Shown: positions 37,249 to 46,872, counted from the first letter of the stretch. The stretch is 64,000 nucleotides of DNA from Nitrososphaeraceae archaeon (GCA_009377575.1 WHTU01000011.1:1-64000), one strand, 5' to 3'. Numbers and translations: made by a program. The notes: generated by a model from the sequence alone, not told the origin.

Positions 37249-38080
37249 TGTATGAAATAGCCTGAGAAAATAGAGTAAGATGATTCCTGATCTCATAATA
37301 TATTAATGGTAATACATCAAGCTCTTTCCCAATCTTCTTGCTGTAATTCTTCTACTTCCGTAAATGGGATGTCTAATTCGATAGCTAGCTTTAGTAGTTA
37401 TTGAATATATCATTCACATAAAATATCATATTTGTTACCACATAACAGACATTCTGTTAGAACATCAGATCCTGCCATGTTGGTATACTAGGTGACATTG
37501 AAAACGAGTCGCTCTAGTAGCCAAGTAGCCAAGTATATGATGCTAAACATAAAACAAACATGTGATTACAATTGACGTTGTAAGATATGATTTTCCTGTG
37601 CTTGCTAATACTAAAAAAATTACATAACTCATTGCTCTACGAAGAATCCAGTCTTAATGAAAAACAAGGAGAGTTCCCCCCTAATAAGTTATAGACTGCT
37701 ACTCCTAAACGATGTATCAGTAAATGTAAGAGCAAGGAATGCAAATAATATTTATGTTTAATGCATTTCCAATAAGACTATTGATGACCAAGTTTGCATC
37801 TATTTTGGTGAGACAAAGAATACCGATGCAAGACGAAGATGTAAATGGTCCACATACTCATCTCCTTCCTCACATCATCCGAAACGACATCAATTTTCCA
37901 AAACCAATAAAAAAAATCTTCGTTCAATAATTCAATTAGATCCATTTAGTTCAATTATTGATGGTGATGGCAGGTATCATGATTGGGCAGGTTTTTACTT
38001 TTGATCGAGACAGAAAGTAGCCTAATCATATAATCCTGCCCGGATGCAATAGCTGATGAGTGTATAGTTTTGGTAACTTC
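37249..38080. other. intergenic region with one possible gene fragment
   Basis: 832 bp with no complete gene. A plus-strand stretch at about 37832-37929 encodes DVNGPHTHLLPHII, a motif that looks like part of a real protein, but it lacks a plausible N-terminus. The rest is AT-rich and empty. Confidence 0.4.
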
Positions 38081-39814
38081 CTATTCCTGGAGTACCTTAT
38101 GAACAAATGAGATCGCAATTGATCCTTCGCCCACCGCCGATGCAACCCGCTTGATGCTGCCGCCTCGCACGTCGCCCACTGCGAAGACCCCAGGTAAACT
38201 GGCTTCAAGCAAGTACGGCGGACGGACAAGGGGCCAGCGTGCAGCGCTCAGGTTCTCGGGCGATATATCGGGCCCTGTCTTAATGAATCCTTTAGGGTCG
38301 AGCGCGACACAGCCATCGAGCCAACGGGTATTAGGATCGGCACCGGTCATGAGGAAAACATGTCTGATTTTATGTTCCTTCGTCATTCCTGTTTGACTAT
38401 TTCGCCATCTAACTGCTTCCAAGTGATCGCTCCCTTGGAGCGCTATGATCTCCGTGTAGGGTCGGAATACTATCTTAGGAGCCTCTTCGATCCGGCGAAT
38501 CAGATACCGTGACATGTTCTTTACCAAATTAGCAGACCTGACGAGCATGTGCACGCACTTTGCTGTCTCCGCCAGAAACACTGCAGCCTGACCGGCTGCG
38601 TTTCCTCCACCAACTACAATTACCTCTTCTCTACCACACAATTGTGCTTCCATGAAGGTCGCACTGTAATAGAGACCCGCACCTTCAAACTGTGATAAGT
38701 TCTTCAACTCTGGCCTTCGATATGCCGCTCCGGTTGCAATCGCAATAGTGCGTGCCGAAATTCTAGCCCCGTTCTCGACTTCGACGATGTATGGTTTATG
38801 ATCGCAGACGAGTCGTGTCACCTTGGTGATGAGAATCTCAGCGCCGAACTTTTGTGCCTGAAGGTACGCCCGACCTGCAAGCTCCTGGCCTGAGATACCT
38901 GTAGGAAATCCCAAGTAATTTTCGATTCGTGAGCTCGAGCCGGCCTGGCCACCAGGCGAGCTTGTTTCCAGCACAAGAACATCAAGCCCTTCTGAAGCGC
39001 CATACACTGCCGCAGCCAGCCCCGAGGGACCGGCGCCGATGATGACTAGATCGCGCACGTGGATCTGGTCAATAGCTTCGTTGAAACCGAGGCAGTCTGT
39101 GATTTGCTGGTTACTGGGATTTCGAAGTACAATCTTTCCTCGGCAGATGACCACGGGTACGTCGCTGGCAGCGATACGGAAACTATCCAATAAGTTCTGT
39201 ACGTCAGGATCGCGTTCGAGGTCTATGAATGCGTAGGGGTGCCCGTTACGCATCAGGAACTCTTTGATCCGGAGCGTACCGGCCGAATTCGTTGACCCGA
39301 TGAGCACAACATCTCCCACGCCAGCCGCAACCAACTCAACCCTGCGGAGGATGAAAGCCCGCATGAGGATTTGGCCAAGCTCAGCATCGCTCTGCACCAA
39401 GGCGAGCACATGCTGCCGATCCAGTTCGATCATCTTACCCGGTTTAGAAACACGCAGGCGAAAGAAAGTCCTTCGGCCCGAGAGAGTGCCCACTTCACCA
39501 GTAAACTGACCAGATTCTAATACCGCGACAAGGGTCTCTACGGCGGCCGTGCCCAAAGGGCGCACAATCTCGAGCTCACCTGAGAGAATCACAAAGAACG
39601 GTACTCTAATGTCCCCTTGCTCGTATAAAATTTCGCCACGTCGCATGGAACGCATTTGCCCGCGAGCCCTAATGCGACGCAATTGTGTTGGCGTTAATTT
39701 GGGAAATATCTGCTCAAGATGAGATCTAGTCAACGGAAGTCCCCTGGGAATATTGTTTATAGAGGTCGTGATACTGGTATATGACATTCTTGGATATAAG
39801 ATATCGAAGGCCAA
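38081..39814 (-). CDS. cyclic-nucleotide-binding / glutaredoxin-like / thioredoxin-reductase-like fusion
   Basis: A 577-residue three-part protein. Residues about 40-150 form a cyclic-nucleotide-binding domain (RRGEILYEQGDIRVPFFVILSGELEIV, GEVGTLSGRRTFFRL). Residues about 165-245 look like a thioredoxin-fold domain (VVLIGSTNSAGTLRIKEFLMRNG, DVPVVICRG) whose usual CxxC reads STNS. From about 250 a pyridine nucleotide-disulfide oxidoreductase follows: FAD loop VIIGAGPSGLAAAV, NADPH loop VIVVGGGNAAGQAAVFLA and GVFAVGDVRGG. The reductase CxxC is replaced by YYSATFMEAQ. GC is clearly higher than its neighbours, suggesting transfer from a bacterium. It may be an NADPH-dependent flavin oxidoreductase with a sensory domain. 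Confidence 0.9.
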   Translation of the reverse strand: MAFDILYPRMSYTSITTSINNIPRGLPLTRSHLEQIFPKLTPTQLRRIRARGQMRSMRRGEILYEQGDIRVPFFVILSGELEIVRPLGTAAVETLVAVLESGQFTGEVGTLSGRRTFFRLRVSKPGKMIELDRQHVLALVQSDAELGQILMRAFILRRVELVAAGVGDVVLIGSTNSAGTLRIKEFLMRNGHPYAFIDLERDPDVQNLLDSFRIAASDVPVVICRGKIVLRNPSNQQITDCLGFNEAIDQIHVRDLVIIGAGPSGLAAAVYGASEGLDVLVLETSSPGGQAGSSSRIENYLGFPTGISGQELAGRAYLQAQKFGAEILITKVTRLVCDHKPYIVEVENGARISARTIAIATGAAYRRPELKNLSQFEGAGLYYSATFMEAQLCGREEVIVVGGGNAAGQAAVFLAETAKCVHMLVRSANLVKNMSRYLIRRIEEAPKIVFRPYTEIIALQGSDHLEAVRWRNSQTGMTKEHKIRHVFLMTGADPNTRWLDGCVALDPKGFIKTGPDISPENLSAARWPLVRPPYLLEASLPGVFAVGDVRGGSIKRVASAVGEGSIAISFVHKVLQE

Positions 39815-40384
39815 ATCTAATTCGGGAGTATAATGACTCCGGTAAAAAGAAAATACCCTTCGATTTAGAAAAGATCAGAAAGCTAGTAATTACAAGTTGC
39901 ATTTCAGCTTTTAGGTGAGGGCGTAGATGAAGGAGAGTCTTCAGAGTTTATTTTCAATTCAGGCCCGCCCGGGACGCTCTCATATTTCTGTGAATATCAT
40001 CCTACATCAATGATAGGGGCTATTAGTACAGCCGAATAATCGAATCGTCGTGCAATACACGTATGTAAACCGCTTTAGCCCGAATAATATAAATTTGTAC
40101 TACATAGATGTATCCTGTTACCACTATTTTCTTACTCAAAGATTGAAAAAACAGTAATAAATATAAACTACTTATGTATATATGTACTACTAGGAGACAG
40201 CATCTTCCAGGAGAATCATAATATTACCTTGTTCACTAAAGGTGCTTCTTTGGTCTTCATCTGCAACTGTGTGTGGATCCCTGGCACACACATCTCTTAT
40301 AATATTCGACCAGGCTAGGGTAATCGTAGGTCGCAGGTTCTCTTTTTCACCCAATCAAGATCTTATTTTATGTTGACAAGACTT
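39815..40384. other. intergenic region, no gene supported
   Basis: 570 bp between two minus-strand genes. GC falls back to the local AT-rich level immediately upstream of the fusion gene. No coding frame, repeat or RNA gene is recognised. Confidence 0.45.
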
Positions 40385-40906
40385 TCATATTTTCTCTGCC
40401 AACTTATGGCTGTTTACAAATTCTTCGAGTTTCTTCAATGTCTCAGGATGTAGGTGGTGCTCTATTCCCTCAGCGTCTTCATTAGCGATATCATTTTGAA
40501 CGCCAATCATTCTAAAAAAGTCTGAGAGGATTCCATGTTTCTTGTGCATGGCTTTGGCCACTTCTATTCCCTCCTCAGTAAGGCTCATCCCTCTGTATTT
40601 TTCGTATTTGAGGAACCCTTTCTCATCAAGCTTCTTCATCATACTCGTGACACTAGGTGAGGAAACATTGAGATATTCAGAGATATCAACGGTTGTCGCA
40701 TACCCCTTCTGACGGACAAGTTCGTATACTACCTCGAGGTAGTCTTCCATTCTGTCAGTGCGACTCCCTCTTACTATTCTATTAGCATCACGAATGGATG
40801 TAAGCCTCGTCCTCGATGCTTGAGTTCCCTGGGATAACCGACTTTCACGATATTCACTTGATTCAGTCTTTGACATGGTTCCATTACCGTTTTGATCATT
40901 GTTCAT
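40385..40906 (-). CDS. DtxR/MntR-family metal-dependent repressor
   Basis: A 173-residue regulator with an unusual 45-residue hydrophilic N-terminus. The winged helix starts at RMEDYLEVVYELV, which supplies the Asp and Glu metal ligands, and includes YLNVSSPSVTSMMKKLDEKGFLKYEKYRGMSLTEEG. The dimerisation part KHGILSDFFRMIG and NEDAEGIEHHLHPE provides the remaining Glu and His ligands in the MntR-like ExxEH arrangement. It should sense Mn(II) or Fe(II). It is the last gene of an operon after the multicopper oxidase and the ZIP transporter (24-bp gap), so it probably controls this operon. Confidence 0.9.
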   Translation of the reverse strand: MNNDQNGNGTMSKTESSEYRESRLSQGTQASRTRLTSIRDANRIVRGSRTDRMEDYLEVVYELVRQKGYATTVDISEYLNVSSPSVTSMMKKLDEKGFLKYEKYRGMSLTEEGIEVAKAMHKKHGILSDFFRMIGVQNDIANEDAEGIEHHLHPETLKKLEEFVNSHKLAEKI

Positions 40907-40930
40907 CAGAATATTGCCTCCCCATTTCCA

Positions 40931-42319
40931 TTATACAAGTAGGCCAGTAAGATACATTATCAAAAGGCCTGTAATAAATCCAGCTATAACGTGTCCTGAT
41001 AAGGAAGAAGATGGTCCAGATTTTTGGTGATGGGAAATCCAGGAAATTAAAGAATATACTACCTGGAAGATTGCGCCGGCTCCCACTGACAAAAATATAA
41101 CTGCTGCCATTGGAGAATAAAGAAAACCACCTATCCAGGTTCCCGCTATTGTGGGTACTCCTGCAATCAATCCCATAGTAACTAATCTCCTAATCATCAT
41201 GCGCCTACTTCTTTCTGATTTTGCAATGGGGGCAACAATAGCCAATCCTTCAGTTGTGTTGTGCAACGTAAAACCAACTATAAGAAACGTACTTAGCGCG
41301 ACTTCGCCAAGAAGCATGGCAGCACCTATTGCCAACCCTTCACCAAAATTGTGCAGGCCTATTCCAATTGCTATCATCATCGAGATAGTTAATGGTTTCA
41401 ATAGTTGCTGATACCTCTGCAATTGTATCTGTACTTCTTGAGTTGAAGAAGATACTTTAGCAGATTTATTGTAAATTTCGCCCTCCTGTCTTTCTGTAGA
41501 AGACTTCTCCGACTTACCTAATTCTTCGATGGAGGAAGTTGAAGCCAAAGAATGATTCTTATTCAATACAGCCTTTTCTATAGCTCTTTGGGTCAATCGT
41601 TCAGAAGTATAAAGTAAGACAATAAATGAGGAAATGGTTACCACTACACTTAACGCCTGACCATTGAATACCGCGGCCAAATTCTGATTGACAATTTCAT
41701 TGACTTCTAGCAGAGCATCGATACCTAGAAAAACAAGTAGTCCTGCAGTAAGACTGAGGAAAAAGCTGTACTTACCAATACTTATTCTACGGATATACGG
41801 GTACCACATAAGGCCTATCATTACAGGAATCACTCCAACATATACGCCCAAAGATGTGAAGAGTAGTGCCTGATTTGCATCTGGACTAGGTGCCAGAGCA
41901 GCGGCCTCTACACTTTTGCTAAACCTCGTTCCATCAGAGGTGGTTATGCCAATCTCATATGGTGTACCCGGGATCCAAGGAAACGGAATCATCACTTTGG
42001 CGTCACCTAACCTTGGGATCGTACTATCTGGTTCTATTGCAGCAGACTGGATTCGGTCATTGACGTCTGCCTGAGATACAACTATTTCCAAAGGACCGGT
42101 GTTGCGTATAAATGCCAATATCTGATTCTCATGAAATTCGACCTTTTCAATAGTAACCTGAGGTAATGGGATTCCTGTATTTATGAGGGATTGCCCGTAC
42201 GGACTAAGCAAGAATATAATCATCCCTGCTAGTACTACAATCGGGACGAATGCAAGAATCAGAGGTGTCTTTTTCGTAGGATGATTTCCACCCATAGTAT
42301 TTTTGTTTCCACTTAACAA
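40931..42319 (-). CDS. ZIP-family metal transporter
   Basis: A 462-residue membrane protein. One N-terminal helix precedes an exported beta-rich domain of about 110 residues (PLPQVTIEKVEFHENQILAFIRNTG). ZIP-type helices start near 155, with a hydrophilic loop around 255-300. The ZIP transport signatures HNFGEGLAIGAA and HNTTEGLAIVAP are in the last third and provide the binuclear metal site. It should import Zn(II), Mn(II) or Fe(II). The extra extracytoplasmic domain could receive metal from the multicopper oxidase encoded 44 bp upstream. The repressor gene follows. Confidence 0.9.
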   Translation of the reverse strand: MLSGNKNTMGGNHPTKKTPLILAFVPIVVLAGMIIFLLSPYGQSLINTGIPLPQVTIEKVEFHENQILAFIRNTGPLEIVVSQADVNDRIQSAAIEPDSTIPRLGDAKVMIPFPWIPGTPYEIGITTSDGTRFSKSVEAAALAPSPDANQALLFTSLGVYVGVIPVMIGLMWYPYIRRISIGKYSFFLSLTAGLLVFLGIDALLEVNEIVNQNLAAVFNGQALSVVVTISSFIVLLYTSERLTQRAIEKAVLNKNHSLASTSSIEELGKSEKSSTERQEGEIYNKSAKVSSSTQEVQIQLQRYQQLLKPLTISMMIAIGIGLHNFGEGLAIGAAMLLGEVALSTFLIVGFTLHNTTEGLAIVAPIAKSERSRRMMIRRLVTMGLIAGVPTIAGTWIGGFLYSPMAAVIFLSVGAGAIFQVVYSLISWISHHQKSGPSSSLSGHVIAGFITGLLIMYLTGLLV

Positions 42320-42363
42320 TCTTGGAAACCCCTCCCAGTAATTCTATTCATGTAACTTAACAT

Positions 42364-43539
42364 TTACATTCTGGCTCCGCTAGTTTCTGGCGTATTAGTA
42401 TCAAAAGAGTTATTGAGGGTGTCATAAAAAGAACTATTGTCTGCCTGAATTGAGTTCCGAGTTGTGTTCTTGTCATTTACAAAAAATGTACCCATCCATC
42501 CCTTCTCTGCAAACTCTGTTTTATGTGCATGAAACATATATTTTCCTGGATATTTATATTTAAACTCCATTATCCCTCTTTCAGCCTGATTCAAACTAAC
42601 TATATCGGTTAATTCGTCAGGTTGTAGGCTTGTTCCACTTGGATAGTAATTAAACATGTTTGCGTGTAGATGAAAATTGTTGAGCGGGTCAAATTCCAGC
42701 ATGTTTACTAAATATATTCTTACGGGCTTATCCTTTTCAATCTGTATTGGATGGTGCATGTAATAATATGGTATTCCATTCACAGTGTAGAAATTATTCT
42801 CAGTATCAAAATCAGTATCGTATCCATTCATGACCATGACCATCTCGTCTGCGGGAGAACGAGGAGTTTTGGGATCAACTATATAAACCCCATAAAGACC
42901 ATGAGCAAGATGTTCTTCTAATGGTGTCATATGACAATGATACGGAAAAACACCAAACGGTTCTGCAACAAATTCATATGTGAACCTCCCCCCTGGCGAG
43001 ATCATTTCGAAAACTCCATCCATTTCAGCAGGATGAATACCATGGGTATGAAGAGAGTGTGGCATTGATCCGTTATTAACGAAGTTTATTCTCACAACAT
43101 CTCCTTCAGTAGCCCTAATTGTGGGACCCGGAACTGTCCCATTAAATGTCCATACGTTGTAGGATACGCCAGGAGAAACTTCTTTGACTAATTGGTCTGA
43201 TGCTACTAATGTGAATTCTCTCAACGTTGAACCGTTAGGAAGCATTGATACTCTTCCATAGTTGAACTCGCGGAGGTATTTTTCTGGGTCAACGACCGAA
43301 TCCTTATCTATCACTTGATCAATTGGATCTATAATAGTCCCCGAAGTCTCCCCGATAGGATAGCCAGGTACATGGCCACCGATTGTGGAATCTGAACTAT
43401 TTGCTCTGCTGATAGCCCTATTATTATCACTCGAACTATTCAGTGTAAAATTTTTATACACGCCTGAAACCACGCCTACGACTATTATGGAAGAACCAAT
43501 AAGGATCAATAGGCCAATTAGAATGATATGCCTGGACAC
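42364..43539 (-). CDS. two-domain multicopper oxidase
   Basis: A 391-residue exported oxidase with an N-terminal anchor (IILIGLLILIGSSIIVVGVVSG). Two cupredoxin domains are visible. The first has SLHTHGIHPAEMDG and FPYHCHMTPLEEHLAHGLYG; the second has NNFHLHANMFNYY and KYMFHAHKTEFAEKGWMG. The HxH, HCH and HAH sets provide type 2 and type 3 copper ligands, as in two-domain laccases and related nitrite-reductase-like enzymes. It heads an operon with a ZIP importer and an MntR-like repressor, so oxidation of Mn(II) or Fe(II), or copper handling, is likely. Active-site details for nitrite reduction cannot be judged. Confidence 0.9.
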   Translation of the reverse strand: MSRHIILIGLLILIGSSIIVVGVVSGVYKNFTLNSSSDNNRAISRANSSDSTIGGHVPGYPIGETSGTIIDPIDQVIDKDSVVDPEKYLREFNYGRVSMLPNGSTLREFTLVASDQLVKEVSPGVSYNVWTFNGTVPGPTIRATEGDVVRINFVNNGSMPHSLHTHGIHPAEMDGVFEMISPGGRFTYEFVAEPFGVFPYHCHMTPLEEHLAHGLYGVYIVDPKTPRSPADEMVMVMNGYDTDFDTENNFYTVNGIPYYYMHHPIQIEKDKPVRIYLVNMLEFDPLNNFHLHANMFNYYPSGTSLQPDELTDIVSLNQAERGIMEFKYKYPGKYMFHAHKTEFAEKGWMGTFFVNDKNTTRNSIQADNSSFYDTLNNSFDTNTPETSGARM

Positions 43540-43855
43540 AAATCTTATTTATTAGGTTCCTTAATAAATGTTAGCAGTCTCTAACTCAGATAATTATGGG
43601 CATAATTGTTGTACTAAGTCATAAAAGATAGAGTTCTAAAGGAATTTCGCGCTAAGATGTAAGATAGAGAAAATAAATCTGATGTTCTGCACTATTTGGC
43701 TACGAGCACAACTATAAATTTCTGCTTATAGAAAAACTGGTCTCAAGAAATTAATATATGCTACTACAGCATTTCCTCTCTTTGGTATCTAATTATTTAT
43801 TATTATAGTTGTTAGAAGAAACCTTTGATTTTGCGATACGAGTTTCGCCTTGCAT
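43540..43855. other. spacer between TFB and multicopper oxidase genes
   Basis: No gene is seen. It holds the candidate metal-repressor site next to the oxidase gene; the remainder is AT-rich. Confidence 0.45.
43547..43569. promoter_or_regulatory. inverted repeat upstream of the oxidase-ZIP-repressor operon
   Basis: ATTTATTA, GGTTCCT, TAATAAAT: a perfect 8-bp inverted repeat starting 8 bp upstream of the oxidase start. The inner TTAGG...CCTTAA resembles DtxR-family operators (TTAGG arms). Probable binding site for the repressor encoded at the end of the operon. Confidence 0.55.
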
Positions 43856-44818
43856 CTAAGTCAATAAACCTGGTATCTTGTTTCTTAGCTCTTGGCGTCT
43901 ATTCCTTACTGTGACATCTGATATTCCAGCTGTATCAGCAAAGTATTTCTGACTTTTGTCTACGTTCCCAAAGTTTTGACACGAAATATAGAGAACGGTT
44001 GCGGCAAGACCCATTGGATCTCTTCCAGCTGAGATATTGCTATCTATTACTTGTTTCATATAGTTAATGCCATATCTTTTAACTTTTTCACTGACACCCA
44101 TTTTGTTCGCAAGCTTGACCAAACACCTTACAGGATCTATCAATGGTACCTTTAGATCAAGTTTTGACACTATTGCTCTATATGCTTTCCACATCTCCTT
44201 ACGTCTAATATTACTGACTTCTGCAACCTCGTCAAATGCTCTTGGTATTATTGCTTCTCTACATGCTATGTAAACACATGCTGCCATTGCACCGGTTCTT
44301 GTTCTACCTCTAATTATATCATTTTGCTGAGCTTTTCTGTAGATATAAGCTGCCTTCTCTAATACAGGAGAAGGTAAAGCTAATTTTTCTTTTAAACTAT
44401 TGAGTTGGCGAAATGCGTATTTGCGGCTCTGGCCTTTTGAGGATCTGGTTTGCGTACGATAGTCCCAGGTCCTTATTCTCTCAATTACCACCTGCATTGA
44501 TGCATCAACAATTGTCTTGCCAGAAAAATCTTTGTTACTTTTCCCAATCACTGTAGAAAGTCCTAGATCATGTATGGCAAGAGATATCGGCATTCCTACC
44601 CTACTTCTTGAATTAAGTTCATTGGTACCATAAACACTCCATTCGGGGAGAGTTTCTGCTATCTTGTCAGAAATGACTGCTTCACAACTGATACAGATAA
44701 CCTCTCCAGTTATTGGATCAGTCAAAGTATGGATATGGGAATGCTTCCTTTTACCGATATCGCTTATGTCACAACTCTTAAGCACAAATCGAATACACCT
44801 AATTATATGTAAATACAC
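43856..44818 (-). CDS. tfb: transcription initiation factor TFB (TFIIB-like), atypical zinc ribbon
   Basis: A 320-residue TFB. Two cyclin-like repeats are clear: first about 115-205 (LNSLKEKLALPSPVLEKAAYIYRKAQ, GRTRTGAMAACVYIACREA), second about 215-310 (LVKLANKMGVSEKVKRYGINYM, GRDPMGLAATVLYISCQN, SDVTVRNRRQEL). The N-terminal ribbon keeps only the second knuckle (GEVICISCEAVI); the first CxxC is missing, with a lone Cys and two His (HSHIH) instead. The B-finger region (IAETLPEWSVYG) is recognisable. Multiple TFBs are common in Thaumarchaeota, so this may be a specialised factor. Confidence 0.92.
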   Translation of the reverse strand: MYLHIIRCIRFVLKSCDISDIGKRKHSHIHTLTDPITGEVICISCEAVISDKIAETLPEWSVYGTNELNSRSRVGMPISLAIHDLGLSTVIGKSNKDFSGKTIVDASMQVVIERIRTWDYRTQTRSSKGQSRKYAFRQLNSLKEKLALPSPVLEKAAYIYRKAQQNDIIRGRTRTGAMAACVYIACREAIIPRAFDEVAEVSNIRRKEMWKAYRAIVSKLDLKVPLIDPVRCLVKLANKMGVSEKVKRYGINYMKQVIDSNISAGRDPMGLAATVLYISCQNFGNVDKSQKYFADTAGISDVTVRNRRQELRNKIPGLLT

Positions 44819-45406
44819 ATCACTGAGATTTAAATCTCTTTGAATTGATAAAACGAACTATAGATGCAGTGTCGAAAACAGATCTATCCTAGAAAGGTTG
44901 AAGAGAACAGAAATCTCCCTTCACCTGCTTCTTGATATTATACTGACCAAATCCTAGCCGAGCAGGACTAGGCATTTTTGGTGGCAATAGATAACAATCT
45001 AAGATATTTGATAGCTTATCTCATCTCATCGGAATCCCCTAATTAAGAATATATCAAATGTGGTCCATGCTTTGGCAGTTCTGGCTTTAGTCTTCTGCCG
45101 GCAACAGACGCCAAGCGTGGTACTCTACTCTCGCTTCCTGGTTGCTGTTTTTGTCGTTGTCGCTTTGCATTATGAACTTTGTAAAATTAGTACAATCCAT
45201 TATGCTGTTACAGTAAATGCAAATCCATCTCATAGAGGTAATGACCATTAACTAACTATTACGCAGACATTGTTTATAAACAATATTCTATAGTTCTGAA
45301 ACAATGACGAAAAAGTCGGTGGTGGAAGATTGTTCTGAAACGCTGAATTCTAAGAACAAGATTTAAAGTTTGAATGCCTCACAGGCCAATAATAAGATAA
45401 TACAAG
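44819..45406. other. spacer between divergent TFB and winged-helix genes
   Basis: 588 bp with no convincing gene. A plus-strand frame in the middle has no protein-like pattern. TATA-like AATTAAGAATATAT occurs near 45040. Confidence 0.45.
44825..44838. promoter_or_regulatory. perfect 14-bp palindrome at the TFB start
   Basis: GAGATTTAAATCTC is its own reverse complement and lies 6 bp upstream of the TFB start codon, overlapping the likely initiation region. It could be an operator for autoregulation. Confidence 0.5.
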
Positions 45407-45682
45407 ATGCCTCAGCGTGACAGACATGACATCATTAAAGATATCCTCGAGATAGTATTTGATGCCAAGCCTCTTCATCGCAATCAGATGAATCAAACAA
45501 GAGTAGGTTATGAGGCAAACTTAACCCATCCTCAAACCGTCAGATATCTTCGACTGCTGGTTGACCTTCAACTGTTGATTTTGACGGACTTCAAACCCTT
45601 CGCATATTACGAAATCACCAGGAAAGGGCGACGATGCCTGCAGTTATTCGGCGAACTAGAGGACGATTTGAGGCCTTCCTAA
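45407..45682 (+). CDS. small winged-helix regulator (HTH_45 type)
   Basis: A 91-residue single-domain protein: helices RDRHDIIKDILEIVF and KPLHRNQMNQTRVGYEANLTHPQTVRYLRLLVDLQLLI, then the wing YYEITRKGRRCLQLFGELED. This is the archaeal winged-helix form abundant in Thaumarchaeota, most of unknown target. No sensor domain is present. It is alone on its strand and convergent with the secreted protein gene at 45739. Confidence 0.85.
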   Translation: MPQRDRHDIIKDILEIVFDAKPLHRNQMNQTRVGYEANLTHPQTVRYLRLLVDLQLLILTDFKPFAYYEITRKGRRCLQLFGELEDDLRPS

Positions 45683-45738
45683 GCCTTACAAACATGTTCA
45701 ATTTTTTATGCGGCAGTGTTTTCTACAGATAAAAAGGA

Positions 45739-46329
45739 TTATGGGACAGTCGCGGTTTCGTTTCCGTGTCCTCCACTTTCCTCACCATGTTCAGGATTCA
45801 GCGAAATGCTATTTACTCCTATCACTATACTGCTTCCAGGAAGTAATTCTACGTCTTCTGAACCGGAATTTTGTAGTGCTATATCAGTGATAGTTTGGTT
45901 AGCCGTAGATTCGAGGTCAACATGGTATAGACACAATTGCCCAGGATTCGAAAGCTCACTTATATATTCAAGGTCCGCGCCAGTAAGGTTGGGTGCTTGG
46001 CCAATTAACACATTCAATTCGGGTGCTGAATCTTCTCCGCAAGGAATGTTTGCCGCTACGTGCCCATTATTAATAACATATGGAGTCGTGTCGTAAAAAT
46101 GTATGAAGCCGTTTGCTGGAACCGTTAAATCTTGAAGTGGTACTGCGACTGAGTCTCGGACGATCGTACCTAGTGAAGATTCAGTGACATTACCGTGCAT
46201 AGATTCGCCTGTAGATTGTGCAAACACTAGGTGTCTGTCGCTATTGATTATTGAATTAGCACCCGATGCTACAAAAGTAGTTGCCAATATTGCTGCAACA
46301 AAAGATGCAGTAAGTTTAGTTCTGTTCAT
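45739..46329 (-). CDS. secreted protein, paralog of 47111-47707, function unknown
   Basis: A 196-residue precursor with a signal peptide (LTASFVAAILATTFVASGANS). The mature part shares with the protein at 47111-47707 a core of FIHFYDTTPYVINNGHVAANIPC, LNVLIGQAPNL, a CLYHVDLE strand and a TDIALQNSGSE end followed by a beta strand. Two conserved Cys (in NIPC and CLYH) probably pair. It ends in His-rich EHGEESGGHGNE, which could bind metal. The fold looks like an extracellular beta sandwich; no known family. Confidence 0.75.
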   Translation of the reverse strand: MNRTKLTASFVAAILATTFVASGANSIINSDRHLVFAQSTGESMHGNVTESSLGTIVRDSVAVPLQDLTVPANGFIHFYDTTPYVINNGHVAANIPCGEDSAPELNVLIGQAPNLTGADLEYISELSNPGQLCLYHVDLESTANQTITDIALQNSGSEDVELLPGSSIVIGVNSISLNPEHGEESGGHGNETATVP

Positions 46330-46566
46330 TGTTCCTTATCATTACATCTCCTTATTAAGTCTTGTAGTACAATAGTAGAACAGAATATAGCGGAGTGAGG
46401 GGTGACTTGGTAGGATATTGATGTCCTCTTTCTATCGTTTTCTTCTACGATAAGATTGTCCATTTTAAAAGGCGAAAGAGTTGCAAATGAGATTGATGAG
46501 TTGAGAAACTAGTCTTTATATTATTCGTTTTGTTACGTATTCACTTTGTATTTGATGGATTCGATG

Positions 46567-46872
46567 CCTAATATAACCTTCTTGTGTTAAGAATACCAGA
46601 TGCGAACAGAATTAAGGCTGCAAAGAGAATAACATGAGAGAGCTCTATATCCACTCCAGGAACCATAATGCCTTGTGCCCCATCGTAGAATAAGAAAGAC
46701 TTGTCATAAACAACAAGCGCGTTCCTCCGTTTCTGAAGTATGCAAACATGGAAACAGTGCTAAGAAAAACAGCGATTGTCAATCCCACAGTATGAACAAG
46801 GATGTGAGATGTTAAGATACGACACCGCCTACTAATGCTCGAGCGATAACGTACTTTGTATCTTCCTTTCAT
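46567..46872 (-). pseudogene. small two-helix membrane protein, apparently frameshifted
   Basis: From ATG 46872 a basic start (MKGRYKVRYRSSISRRC) leads into one membrane helix (LVHTVGLTIAVFLSTVSMFAYF). Near 46712-46718 (GGAGGAACG) the pattern changes frame to NALVVYDKSFLFYDGAQGIMVPGVDIELSHVILFAALILFASGILN, a second helix, ending at TAG 46567. Together they would make a protein of about 100 residues. No family recognised. It lies between the two paralogous secreted protein genes on the same strand. Confidence 0.45.
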
